Positions 20,196 to 32,299 of a stretch of 64,000 bases of DNA are shown here, piece by piece (position 1 is the stretch's first letter; the number at the start of each line of letters is the position of its first letter). The notes below the pieces were generated by a model. That model was not told the origin of the DNA. It made no database searches and saw only the letters and a list, made by a program, of their open reading frames with translations. The DNA comes from Ailanthus altissimus. Its lineage: Eukaryota; Streptophyta; Magnoliopsida; Sapindales; Simaroubaceae. Location of the stretch: assembly GCA_946807835.1 (NCBI GenBank), contig OX327690.1, forward strand, positions 13,550,501-13,614,500, read 5' to 3'. A program made the translations under genes and the position numbers.

Positions 20196-20700
20196 TTTTT
20201 TCATAAATAGCCCTCATAATTTATTATTATTCCTTTTTAACTAATTTTAAAATAATTATTTTTTATTAACCAAAATTTTCAGTTATGAACAATTTTGTCT
20301 TAAAATGAAAAACACATAAGCCTTCTCTCATTTCTCTCAATCGAATCAAGAATCATATTAATGGATGGACTTTTTTTTAAGTTGCTATTGCATAAATTGA
20401 ATGTTGCTTAGCATATTTATCACTTCAAATTAAGAAAATAACTAAATCTTGTAAGTTTTTTAAATATTTTTAGAAATTTTAATATTTATTAAAAATTAGA
20501 TTAAAAATAGGTGTTATTAATGAAATGTGAAAAATGAATTAGAATAATTTAAAAGACGTTGAAATTCAGCCAAAAATATAGTTTTTTAGTGTATTTGGCT
20601 GAAACTAGACAGCGACAGGTGCAGCAACCCATTGCCATTTGATTTTGCGAATCTCAGGGCCATCTCGAGCCTGAAATGTGCTCCGAGATACGCATTATCA
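20196..20700. repeat. Left terminal inverted repeat of the Mutator-like element
   Basis: It pairs with about 26150-26687 in reverse complement. Shared blocks include CATAAATAGCCCTCATAATTT, CACTTCAAATTAAGAAAAT and AAAAATAGGTG. The inner part (20640-20720) is GC-richer and less well conserved. Confidence 0.75.
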
Positions 20701-20863
20701 TCACATCTCTAGCGATGCTGCATTGTTTTGTGCCATATGGCACCATCATATGCTGCCACGTGGCATTACAATAAATTATTATTTATAAAAAATATTTTAA
20801 TATTTTAAATTTATTTTCTATGTTTATTTTTATTTATATTTTTAATAAAAAATTTTAGGTCCT

Positions 20864-23260
20864 ATGAAGTATGATGCAATTTTTATTTGTTTTAGAAGAA
20901 AGTGGGAGAGTTCTAGTAATGGGGAAGAGAGTTATGTTAATTATAATAATTTTGAAATTTCGGTTCCACAAGATATTAATTTTAAAGATCGTTTAAATGC
21001 AGTATGTTATACCTTGAGAGTCGACAATGTGAACTATAAGGTGACTTTGAAAATCAAAATTGATGCAATGAGATATAAGTTAAAATCTATTGAGATTAGA
21101 AACGATAGTGATGTTTGATTCTTTTTTAGCGCTAACAAAAATTTGTATTGTCCTTTATGTGTAATAGTGGATCCTAGAGCTCCCGTTTATGAAGATGATG
21201 TACACAGCCCCCTAATCAAAACCCACAATTGCTTTATACTCATTTTATGTCAGCTAGCATTAGCAACCAAGTGAGCCATACATCTCCATCAATTCCAACA
21301 ATAGTTCTCTCAAACACAACGAATGAGTATCACAATATTTTTTCTATACCGTTCAATGAAGACCCAACCTATACACACTACGCTTGTGATGACATTGGAA
21401 ATATTGGGGATGTGGAAGGGGATTGTGATGGTATTGAAAATGTTGATAATTTAGAAAGGGATGATTTAACAGAAGGCAGACGTTATTATGTTTCAATAAG
21501 CTCTTTAAATGTTGAAGTAAGAAGAATAGATTTTTGTGAAGCTGAAAACCCATTTGCATTTATGCCTCTAATACCACCATTAAACTTGGGCATATTAGAT
21601 AAGATATCGAGTAGTGAAATTGACGATGTATTTATAGAAAAATTATTTGATAGTAAAGACGAATTTTACCAGACTATTAGTATGCTAGCACTTAAGGGTA
21701 ATTGGAGCTTTAAAGTCTCAAGGTCGATAAAAGATCGTTTTGAGGTAAAACGTGATACTCATTTTACTGATGCAAGGAAACATTTCATTGTGTGCAGAAT
21801 TGATTTAGATCACGAATGTCAATTAGATCGATTGCGCGATGGTCATCGACAAGCAAAGTCTCGAATTATTGGTAAATTCATAAAAATAAGTTTGCATATG
21901 TGAGTCGTCTTTATGGACTGAAGAAAATTCAAGCAGACATAAGAGATGAGTTTGGTATGGAGATAACTTACTCTACTACTTGGCGATCTAAGGAGCATGC
22001 ATTGGTGTTGATACGTGGTACTCTAGAGGCTTCATATAAATTACTTCCTGCATACTGCCATATATTGGAACAACATAACCTAGGTATAGTCACGTATTTG
22101 GAGATTGACAATTACAAGTACTTCAAATATTTCTTCATAGCACTTGGACCATGTATTAGAGGGTTTCAGTCTTCCATCCGACTGGTTATTGCAGTTGATG
22201 GTATATTTTTGAAAAGTGCATACCTGAGAACAATGTTTGTGACTGTTTGTAAGGATAGAAACAACCAATTTTTTTCATTTGCATGGGATATTGCTGACTC
22301 TGAAAATGATGATTCATAGACGTGGTTTATGGCAAAACTCCGAGGAGTTATTGGTGATCTTGAGAACTTTGTATTTATATATGATCGGCATGCTAGTTTC
22401 GAGAAGGCCATTAGAGAGTTATTTTCTATGTGTATTATGGGGTATGAATCCATCATTTGAAGGGTAATTTAGTCGCACGATATAAGATACCGTCAGAGAC
22501 AACAAAAGGAGAGGGATATTTGGCTTCCTATTTTGTTGCTGCCAAGGCATATTGCGTAGCTGCCTTTCAAAGGAAAATTAATAGGATGCAAGAAATGAAA
22601 CCGAAGGCTCGATCAATGGGAGCATTCAAAAGATATGACATCATGACCACCAACATTGCAGAGAGCATTAATACTGTTGCAAAGAAAGCACGTGGCATGA
22701 TAGTGACTGCCTTAATTGAATGGATTCAAGAGTTAATGCAAAAATGATTTGTTGAGAGACGTGTGACTATAGAAAATATGTCAAACTTCTTGACAAATTG
22801 GGCCCATGAGAAGATTTGGAAGCACAATGATGATTTCACTCGTATGATAGTGCATGCAATAGATCTCAATCTTGCTTTGTCGTTAAGGACGGAAAAATAA
22901 ATAGAATAGTAGAATGTATACATTCAGTGAAGTCATGTAGTTGTCGAAAGTTTGATCTGCGGTAGCTACTGTGTGCCCATGCACTTGCAGTATGCAAGCA
23001 AGTTAGATTGCAGTACTCAACTCTTTGTTCATGATATTACATGACTGAGTTTTTATTGCGTGCATACAATGAATGTATACATCCGGTTGGTTATCCATCA
23101 GATTGGATTATTCTAGAGGAGTTCAGAGCTGCTAACATCCAGCCTCCTATAGTACGCCAGTAATTAGAAAGACGTCGAAAGAATCAAATTTTATCGATGA
23201 GGCACCCACGAAGAATGTATGCAGCCACTATAAACAGCATGAACATAATCAATAAACTTG
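20864..23260 (+). pseudogene. mudrA-type transposase, broken
   Basis: Segments in order: N-terminal part (20864-21118); MuDR N-terminal domain with DVFIEKLFDSKDEFYQTIS (21229-21903); DDE core start with VIAVDGIFLKSAYLRTMF, holding the first catalytic Asp (21900-22319); a middle segment reading VFIYDRHASFEKAI in another frame (22320-22450), holding the second Asp; then NIAESIN (22457-22747); and a SWIM-type zinc finger with CSCRKFDL followed by CAHALAVCKQ (about 22935-23000). Stops and at least two frameshifts separate the parts. In an active element this protein cuts and joins the inverted-repeat ends. Domain order and length fit the family. Confidence 0.8.
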
Positions 23261-23649
23261 TCGAAACCCAATTATATTACATAACCGTTTATTTTGTTTT
23301 TTTTTTCTCAATTGTCATTAATAATGCATTTATTGACTAATTATACATTTACCATTAAATGTATAAAATACATAAAAAATTCTATAAATATACAAACATT
23401 TAATTTTTCTTTACTTTGTTTGTGCACCTTTTCATAAATCAATTGCCATTTTGGTCCTAAAAAATTATCCATGATTAGGATCAAAATCTAGGGGATGACA
23501 CAACATAAAAACTCTATAAACATACAAACATAAACCCCACATTCCCCACAATTCATTGTTTGTTATGGCACTCCCTTATTTAATTTAATTACATGAAAAA
23601 GGGGTTAAGTTAGGTGTGATTTGTCGTTGCTCATAAAATCTACAAGTAT

Positions 23650-25451
23650 ATAGGTAGTGGGGTAACAACATTAAAATGACGCCGCATGATTCTCAATCAC
23701 GCTATTGGCATATCCCTTGATGTTAGAATCGTAGACCACAATTAACCGATGCAAGATGTCCACCTTAGCCGTAACTCAATGCTGTTGATTGTAGTTCATA
23801 GGAATATAAACTTACATAAAATTCAAATAAGTCTCATAAATAGTACTACAAGTTATAAAAAAAACTCTTATAACAAATATTTTATTTTACCTTGTTAACC
23901 TCAATCCACATCCGTGCACTGAGTAAATCTTCTTTTCTGCCTTGGGCATATGACATCACGTTATCACTCCATGCAATGATAGAAATGTCATTTTTGTGTT
24001 GCTCATAGAAAAATCTAAAAGTCCCCTAAAAATGCAACGTCATCGAATAATCAATAAAGTGCACATAAGAAAATGTAATTAATTTAATTTAACACTTACA
24101 AAGAAGTATGAATTCATAGACGTGGATAATTGTGGCAATGCATTAGTGTAATAGTTTTGTTTAAGCCAGATCACCTTCAAATACTCATTAATATGCTGTA
24201 TTAACCAAAAATTAAAATTATAAATTATTTAATATATTTCAACACATATGATTACTGTCAAGTAAATGTGTAAATTCAAATAAATAAATTTTACTTACAA
24301 AGTCATCCAACTAGTTGTGTAGCAATTTTCAAAATCATGCCGAGTTAGCATTAAGGCCAGGTAAGATGACTAAACCCTCATTCTTGTCCAACTAGGCCTG
24401 TAACTCAACTAAGATGACCGAGTCTATCTACTGCAATGGATTCATGTCTATTTGAGGTTGTACTTCAATTTTAATTTTCTTTTTCTCATGTATCTTTTGT
24501 GAAAAGGGATTTGTATATAGGGTGTGCAAATACCATGTAGGCTTATACGGTCTCACATACTGATTCTCACCCTTATGCGGATTAGGTAAGATATCAACAC
24601 TTACAGGACTGTCAATTAGTGGCTGAGGTCTGAAAACTATATTGACAGTCTGCCGGTGTTTTCTCTCTAAACTAAAATATATGTATATATTAAAATAAAT
24701 CAAACTACAATTAAGGTAATGTGATTTTAAATTTATTTTGCTCACTATATTATGGCTTTTGTTGGGTTGGAATAAGCATGACTGCCTAAAGTACATCATC
24801 ATCTGCTGTGTAAGATCGGTCTGAAGCTGATCAACCATTGTAAAAATTTCACCCCTATCCTTATCCATTCTCTACAAAAGTGCAGCTTTAGTACGCTAAA
24901 AAATTCATACACGTTGTAACTCTCAAACTTATTTGTGCAAACCCTTTTGTATTTATTTTCACAAGTTTTTAGAATGCGACATTCTTAAGCGAGTTATAAA
25001 GTACTGTCCATGCAATATTGCCCCATGGATTCTTATTAAACTCATTAAGGTCGTCTACTAAACATAGTACAAAATTTTGAATCCCACTACTTTCGCCGCG
25101 TGGGATCAAAACACAATGCACAAAATAGAATAAACTCAACTTTACTGTATCTTCATCGTCCATCTCCGTCAGTTTCAGACATTCGTACCAATTATCAAGA
25201 AATATGTATGATAATTTTTTTACCCCTGAAAAATATGTATCCTACAATTGAGTGCCCAATTTGCTATTCAGTTGTTGAACGAGAGGGTAATCTCTCATTT
25301 CTAGTCTGGTGATTAGTACAAACTCCTGCCGGCTAAATAGGATGCGTTTATTCTCTATGTAAAACCACATCTCATATTGTAAATTGAAGATATGCATCTC
25401 ATGCAATAATAACTCGTGCACTAAAATACTGAAGAAGGTTAAATCTGGCAT
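23650..25451 (-). pseudogene. Captured DUF1985 / Ulp1-like C48 cysteine protease gene, broken
   Basis: On minus, 25451-25242 and 25163-24969 read like DUF1985: EMWFYIENKR..FSRQEFVLITRLE, then VKLSLFYFVHCVLIPRG and LVDDLNEFNKNPWG. About 1 kb on, near 24000-23900, comes a piece with DISIIAWSDNVMSYAQGR. Near 23810 follows NYNQQH, a stop where Trp is expected, then VTAKVDILHRLIVVYDSN, the region around the catalytic His of Ulp1/SENP proteases (HW-x-x-x-x-VD...IYDS). Active relatives cleave SUMO. Introns seem to be present. Stops and gaps show this copy is dead. It lies opposite the transposase gene, as in Kaonashi-like elements. Confidence 0.6.
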
Positions 25452-26119
25452 ATCTAAGAAATGCCTTATACACGTCTGCCTAAATAATATTTTTTAATTC
25501 TCTGTTAGTTTTTCCTTTATACTTTTTAAACCCAATATCTTCAAATAAGCCGTCACTAATGCATGAAAAAATATATGCTCTGGAAGTTTATATGTTTTTG
25601 ATACATTATTTTTCCTATAACAATTAAGAAAATAAATAAAATTAATAAATTAATATTATTAACAAATAACAAGCATATATATTAACTAACATGCAATATT
25701 ATTTAAAAACAATTCAATAATAATATAGATTAATTCAACAGACATAAAAGAGAAAGAGAAATTAAACACTAACATATTATAATAATTAATTAATTAAAAT
25801 TTTTTAATACATAATTAATTACAAAAGGTACTCATTAAATAAATAATGTTACAAAAAATTAAAATTATTATTACTTAAATCAGTCATTTAACAAATAACA
25901 ATATGGTTTCAAAAAATAACATAGAATATTAATCAACTTATTAATTAATTGCTTAGAATTAAATGTAATTTTATTTAATTTAAATAAAATTACATTTAAT
26001 TTTTAAAAATAGAATTAAATTTAATTGATTTAATTTAAACAAAATAAAATTTAATTTATTTAATTTATAAAAAATAAAAAATTATATTGCTCCACATAGC
26101 AACCTATGAAGGCGCCACG

Positions 26120-26687
26120 TGATACAACAGTGCAGCATTGCGGACTTTGAGTTTGCGATGCTGCTACGAGATACACCTAAAGGCGCATCTCAAGCCCGAG
26201 ATTGAAGATGAAAACGGTGGCGGCCGGCCACTGTTCTGGATACCATCTAGTTCAGGCCAATACACCAAAAACTTTTATTTTTTGTCAATTTTCAACGTTT
26301 CTTACACTAGTCTAACCCATTTTTCACATATAATTCATTAATTTCACCTATTTTTAGCTTCAAATGCAAATTCTAACAAATTTCTAAAAACATTCAAAAA
26401 CCTAAAAAATTTTCAAAAACTTACAAAGAATTGCCCATTTTCTTAATTTGAAGTGACAAATATGTTGTGTAAGACCCGATCTATGCAATGAAAATTTCAA
26501 AATTTTCGTCTAACTAAATTTGTAAAACTTTAAATTCTTCGGTGGAGAGAGTTGAGAATAGTTCAATTATGATTTTAGGATAAAATTGTCCATAATTAAA
26601 AATTTTGGCTAATAAAAAATAGTCATTTTAAATTTGGTTAAAAAAGAATAATAGTAAATTATGAGGGCTATTTATGAAAATTTTCCA
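26120..26687. repeat. Right terminal inverted repeat of the Mutator-like element
   Basis: This is the reverse-complement partner of 20196-20700. It ends GGGCTATTTATGAAAATTTTCC. The inner portion (26100-26240) is unusually GC-rich for the neighbourhood, with GGCGGCCGGCC at about 26219. Confidence 0.75.
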
Positions 26688-26696
26688 ATAAAAAAT

Positions 26697-27164
26697 ATGA
26701 AAACTATATAGGCCAATCTAAATATTAAAAAATTTGTCTATAATGTAAATATTAAAAATTCTGGGGCTAAATTATAATTAATTAAATTTTAGGTAAATTT
26801 ATAATTATAAAAAATTATGGGGTAAGAAGATAATAAGTTACAAATTAAAAGGGCTTATTTGATTTTTTTTAAGGATCTTACTGATATTTGACTTGTTTTC
26901 GTCACCCATGAAAATTTGGGTTCTGGGTTTTAATCCAAATTTTGCAAAAACATGTTTTTTGCCTTCAAAAAATTAAGGAAAAATTTAATATATAACCTAT
27001 ATCAATAGATTAATACAAAAATACAATAGATCAGGCCATACATATAACATAAACCTTATAATTAATTTTTGCCAAAAATTTATTACATCAAAAGGGAGTT
27101 TCAAACTACCCCACACAATATGACAACATTCTAGTTCATGGTTGCTGAATAAAAATATATATTT
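26697..27164. other. AT-rich DNA right of the Mutator-like element
   Basis: No gene or clear repeat recognised. Near 27165 a primer-site-like sequence begins, so the left part may be the decayed inside of a retroelement. Confidence 0.4.
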
Positions 27165-28015
27165 GGCTCTGATACAATTTGCTAGTACAAAGCTTTCTTA
27201 TTCAACAACATTAAACCCAAGATCTGACATTTCTTTCCACAACATATGAGTTTTTTAGAGTTTAGAATGCATACCTAAACTTGAAGCCATTAGAAATTGC
27301 CTTTGATTTAGCAAGAAAGTTGGTGGCCTTTTGATTATGGTTTTCCTACAAGTGTAAGCTTGAAGGGAGGAAGAAAAAGAAAAAGATAAGAGAGAGTGTA
27401 AAGAATTACTACCTTCTACAATATAGATACATTGAATGTGGTCTCAATGAGCTAGCCCCATATTATATAGAATGAGGGTAGAGACCTCCTAATAAAAAAC
27501 AAATACCTATCCCATTATGGTAACCAATAATGTCTATTAACTGGTCACATTTGTCCAAATAATATACTAATAGATATGGGTGTACCAAAATGACTTATTA
27601 ATAATATGGTGATCAATAACTAAATAAGTCTAATGAAAATGCTCTAAATATTTTAACATCAGTTATATGATAATCTGATTTTATTAAACAAAATTAAGAA
27701 TGATTATGCCAATCCACCAAATAGTGAGATTAAACTAAAATATTCCAACATATTAACCATTTAACTTATTCATTCTACAATCCTTATGGTGGTTAATGGC
27801 CTTCCAATTAACCTTCCATAAGGCGAATAATCTTCCTCCTAATGACACCCTAGGGAGTTAAACTTGTTAGATGCTCACATTTTAACAAAGACTTGGCTAC
27901 CTCATGCTCAGCCAATGACTTGGCCACAACTCGGCCTTTATTAGTGACTCGATCACCCTCAACCTATGCCACTTAACTTGACCACCCTTTACCTATACCA
28001 CTTGAACAAGTAACT
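27165..28015 (-). mobile_element. Probable LTR remnant with initiator-Met primer site
   Basis: GGCTCTGATACAA at 27165-27177 is the complement of a primer site with one change from TGGTATCAGAGCC. The sequence to its right would then be the 5' LTR of a minus-strand element. It is interrupted at 28016-28020 by the next solo LTR and probably resumes at 31884. No coding domain was recognised, and the far LTR end is not defined. Confidence 0.35.
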
Positions 28016-28020
28016 AGGCT
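28016..28020. repeat. Target duplication AGGCT, left copy
   Basis: Matches 31879-31883 and delimits the copia solo LTR 28021-31878. Confidence 0.7.
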
Positions 28021-30556
28021 TGTTGGGATTTGTGCTCATGTGTCATCCTAATTTGTATGAATATTTATTTTGTAATATTATACAATGCATATTTTGTTAA
28101 ATCGCTAATTACATTTATTAAGTGGTATAAAACTTATAACACTACAAATATTGTATGATATAAAAGAGTTCAGATTTGGTCTAAAAGAGTTTAGATCAAC
28201 GCTAAGAGTTAGTATCGCTAAAAATTATAAATACTAAAGAGTTAGCAGGTTATAGTAATCATCAAAATTTAAAGAGTTAGAACCTTGTCTGTAATAGACA
28301 AAGACATGAGAGTATACTAGTAATGACATAGTTGTAAAGAGTTGTAATAGGTGTAAGAAAATGTCATTATGCAAGTATGTTCTCAAACACTATGTTCTTA
28401 ATCTATTTTTATTAATGCGGGTCCATCAGTGAATCTCTTTTTATATTGATCAGTGTATGTCTATATCTGCATGGTACAGATGATTGTTCTTAGCTGACCA
28501 TGAGCTTAGTGGAAGCTCGTATAGGCATATGGGTATTCAATTAAAACTGGATACTGAATAGACTCACGAGGACCCCAACAAACATCCTTTGAAGCCATCA
28601 ATGACAAGTCTTCTTGAGTTGAGTAGTATTCATGGTCTTTTGACCTGACCGCCACGATGAGTTTATGAGTGATCCACTATACTTTGCTTCCACGGTTGTC
28701 AGATGCCTTTCATAGTCTGGCTACTGTGTGTCATTGGGTATGGTCCGATGCTCATAGAGTCTGGTGTGCATAGATACGGGATCCGTTAGCTCACATAAGA
28801 GAGTTGTATATCCGATACTCCAAGATTATATCTCAAAAAGTCTTATGGCCAAAAGCAATTAACTTAGGAAAAGAGTTTCCCACAGGATTAAAATAAATCA
28901 TAAAAGTGTTTGCATATATTATTTATCGAGATACAAATCTGGAGATAAGTTCATAGATAAGCAAATGAGAATTTGACGGTGATGGTTTATATTCCCGCAC
29001 ATCCAAAGTATAATTGATGAAAGGATTATATGTATGTGCTATGACCTTAATTTATATGGTATAACGGTTGATTTGTAATATCCATAATGTGTGCATGGGG
29101 CATTGATAATGGATTTATGGAATAGTTTCATTTGACGAATCGAGCATGGACCTAGAGAGTCCTGCAATATAAAGTGTACTCATTGTGCACTGGGGTAGTG
29201 TACTGAATTGAATAGTTCAATCTTGTAAATTCTAGCAAACTGAATATTTGCTTCAGTTTCTCTCAGAATGTGCACGTGTCAAAACTTAAGTGTTAAGTAC
29301 ATTAATTAGTTAACAATAGTTGTTGACCAATCTGATGATGACACGTGGTATATTGTGGGCTATTCATTGTTTGACTTTAAAATTATCATTATGCCCTTAA
29401 TTGTGTGACAAGCAATGTGTAATTAAGTGGTTGGTGTTTATTTGGAATAAAAAAATCAAAGTCAAAGTACTATTATTAAAATGAGTTACTAATATTTATT
29501 TGACATAAACAATTCAATTGAAAGATATGTGTTTGTGTTTAATGAGATTAAAATATTTAACAAACATATGAGAATGGAAACCATTCCTTGGTGAGGCGAA
29601 TAAGTTGACTAACAATTGTATAGAAATTGTTTCAATTTAATTGTATCATTCCTTGAACTAAATTTAGTCAACTTAGTCAAATAAATTCAAGCACATGTCT
29701 TTTGCAATTCTTTAATTTGATTAAAGAATTAATAAAGCAAAAGCAAATGGGCAGTAAAGCATGGATATGAGGGCCGAAATTTGATTTGCCAAAATGAGAA
29801 AGTATTTTTCATTTGGCTTCAAATTCTGGCCAAGTTTATCCATAACACATGTTATCTTTATTTTTTTTTTTGTTTATTGTAAATAAAGATGTGAAGCGAA
29901 ACCCAATAGGCTAAATTGTTGATGCCCATGCATAGTGGGACCTCTCATGTCATAATTAAAGGGAAGTACATGCATTTATAAAGAGCATTTTGCTCATTTG
30001 TAAGGGGGTTTTTAACTTAGCCAGAGAGAGAGAGAGAGAGAGATAGAGAAAGAGAGATAAGCCTTTAGTTTTTCCAGTGTTGGGCAAAATAAATATTTTT
30101 GAAGTGTTGAAAGAAAGAACAATGTCTTTTTTTTTCTTTTCTTTCTTAATGGTTGACCAAATAGTAAACAATGGCTAAGAATGTTTTTGTGTTTCAAATG
30201 TTGAACTACAACAAAAATAATAATAGCTTGGTAGTTTATATAGCTTAAGTGTTAAGCTAATTTGATTAAGTGTTAATCTTATAGTTTAAGAGTTAAACCT
30301 TTGCTGAAAAGAGGGCTGCCATTCTAGCTACTCAAGTCCACCAAATTGAGAACTAGAATTGGTGATAAGTGCACTTTAGGCAAGAACTCTAGTTTAAACT
30401 AGTTTAAAAGGCTCTTTAGGTGATTACTCGATCATTCACTTTTCATTATTGTAATGAGATTTAATTTTATGCGTTGATTGAACTAGGAAATTAGATTTCC
30501 AAGCTTCCCCTGGAATTAATTATGTATGAGACGCGTAATAATTGGTTGTAATTAAC
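28021..30556 (+). mobile_element. Copia solo LTR (main part), related to the young copia LTR
   Basis: The LTR starts TGTTGGGATTTGTGC, the complement of the young copia's LTR end, and shares its internal order (GATCAGTGTATGTCTATATC, the GATGGATC-type block, and so on) in opposite orientation. It is split by another solo LTR at 30557 and ends with 31837-31878. AGGCT is duplicated at 28016-28020 and 31879-31883. Total length is about 2,580 bp and there is no internal region, so this is a solo LTR. An (AG)n run lies at about 30023-30044. Confidence 0.75.
30552..30556. repeat. Target duplication TTAAC, left copy
   Basis: A perfect copy lies at 31832-31836, on the other side of the solo LTR. Confidence 0.85.
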
Positions 30557-31831
30557 TGATTATATGCTATAGTAGCTAAGCGCAAGCGCACATTATCGCA
30601 TTAAGTAATATAAGATTTTAAGTTCAAGTATCGATCTTACAGGGACTATACGATCTAATTCTTTTAATCAAGTACTAAAATTATAACTAAATTTTTATTC
30701 AGAAAATTAAAATCTGACATTGATTTAACTAATAGTAATTCTATCAATTAAATCAACCTAAACAACAAAAAATAAGAGATAAATTCTACAAAGATAATAA
30801 TATAGGGTATAGATCATCCCTTAATATTTCATTGGACTCATTAATATATTAGTTAATCACTTAATAAATATTAGTTAGCTTAGACATTAATCTCATCACA
30901 AGCCTATGTCGATAGTCAAGTGATTATATTACGCATTCTAACAATCACCTATATGTCTATAGCAATCAAATTAGAATGTAATTCATTAAGATCAATTCTA
31001 AATAATACCATACGTGCCATCTAGGTATATGTCTATCCTAGATGGAACTCATAGTTGCTATCCTATGATCATATATCAAACTATCATTGGTTAAACACAT
31101 GAATCCTTTTGTCAAGTTCATCATGGTTCTTCAATCATTCAAAATATTGGCCAGATATAATGAAAGCATTAAGATCAAGATAGAATGAACAATTATAATA
31201 ATTAAGTTCATAAACTAAGAATAAATGAAATTTAACTACATACTAGGTTCACCTAATCTAACCCTAGAATAACAAGTTTAGCTCATCACAAAACTAAGAG
31301 TATCAAACCAATCCATGAATAACAGTAAGAACAAGAGCATAATAATAAGAAAAGAGAAGAAAAACTAATCAAGAAGATACCTTGGGTTGCTTCTTTCTCA
31401 ATCTTGACTTGAAGCTTGAATCTTGATCTTTAATCTAAATTTATTGGCTTTAATATTTGATTTTATGTTGTGAATTTTTTCTCTTAGGTTTTGCCTCTTT
31501 ACTTGATTTTTTGAATTAGGGCTTTTGGCCTTCTATTTATAGGTTTATGTTTTCAAATTAGGATAAAAATTAAATACCAATCAGATTAGGATTACCGTTC
31601 ACTGTTCATGGGTATGGTAGCTCGTTAATGTATCAAATCTATTGTAGCATGGTACTGTAGTATATATGATGTTTTTGTTTTATTTTCTTTGAATTTTCAT
31701 CCACATTTGCTCCATTGACTATAAACCTATAAAATAACGATAAAATATATAAGAAGTCAAATAATTTTAATTTGAACGAACAAATATTAAGTTCTAAAGA
31801 TAAAAATATTAGGTCTAATTAATACCTATCA
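30557..31831 (-). mobile_element. Athila-like gypsy solo LTR nested in the copia solo LTR
   Basis: It is 1,275 bp in reverse orientation relative to 37736-39125. The ends TGATTA... and ...CCTATCA match the family ends. TTAAC is perfectly duplicated at 30552-30556 and 31832-31836. No internal region is present. Confidence 0.85.
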
Positions 31832-31836
31832 TTAAC
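31832..31836. repeat. Target duplication TTAAC, right copy
   Basis: Partner of 30552-30556. The interrupted copia LTR resumes directly after it. Confidence 0.85.
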
Positions 31837-31883
31837 ATACACCACATGCATCCACATTAGAATAATCAGCACTTTCCAAGGCT
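31837..31883 (+). mobile_element. Right tip of the copia solo LTR plus its AGGCT duplication
   Basis: The last 42 bp of the LTR end in TTTCCA at 31878, followed by AGGCT (31879-31883), which matches 28016-28020. The final dinucleotide CA fits an LTR end. Confidence 0.6.
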
Positions 31884-32139
31884 TTAATATTCAAAGTTAA
31901 CTATCATAGAATTACTTCAGTTATAACATGTTTAACTATAAAGTTTTTAAGAAGTGGTTGCCTTTCTTTCGAAAACTAATTAGTGATCAAAAGGTGGACA
32001 TTAAACTATTAACTTCTTCCTTCTGTAGTCCTTATGATGATCTCTGGCCTCTTATCATGCCAATAACATCAACTTGTTTTGTGTCTCATCCAAATTGAGT
32101 TGCTAGGCTTATTAGGATATGAATGGTTGTTGTTTTGAC
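31884..32139. other. Unassigned repeat sequence
   Basis: Probably the continuation of the old LTR interrupted at 28016: loosely similar phrases (TCCTTATGATGATCTCTGGCC against TCCTTATGGTGGTTAATGGCC near 27781) suggest an internal duplication. Not resolved further. Confidence 0.3.
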
Positions 32140-32299
32140 TAATTAAAATTTTAAGTGTAGTGAACTCTAGTTGTTTGATGAAATCTTTTAGCAACTTGTC
32201 TTGGTTTATACCCTGCCACATACCCATCAAGTTTGTATTTCATCTTGTAGACCCATTTGTTGTCAATAATTTTCAAGCTGGGTGTATAAGGTCCTAGGA
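32140..32299 (-). pseudogene. Copia reverse transcriptase start, fragment
   Basis: On the minus strand this reads KIIDNKWVYKMKYKLDGYV, then a 'R-x-V-A-K-x-F-H-Q-T' segment, the beginning of the copia RT domain. It stops before the catalytic YVDD. The upstream part of the same frame lies at 34574-34811, beyond the LTR inserted at 32300. Confidence 0.7.

Larger units (their letters stand above)
20196..26687 (+). mobile_element. Mutator-like element with long TIRs and a captured Ulp1-like gene
   Basis: The ends are long inverted repeats. The outer left segment TTTTCATAAATAGCCCTC is complementary to the outer right end, and the similarity continues with mismatches and indels for about 500 bp on each side. 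Inside lie a mudrA-type transposase on + (20864-23260) and a DUF1985/Ulp1 C48-type gene on minus (25451-23650). Both are broken, so the element is dead as a source of transposase. Capture of Ulp1-like genes by Mutator-like elements is known in plants (Kaonashi-type elements). Confidence 0.8.

Noticed and set aside
30012..30197. Leu/Ser-rich minus-strand frames
   Set aside because: They are produced by the (AG)n microsatellite near 30023-30044.
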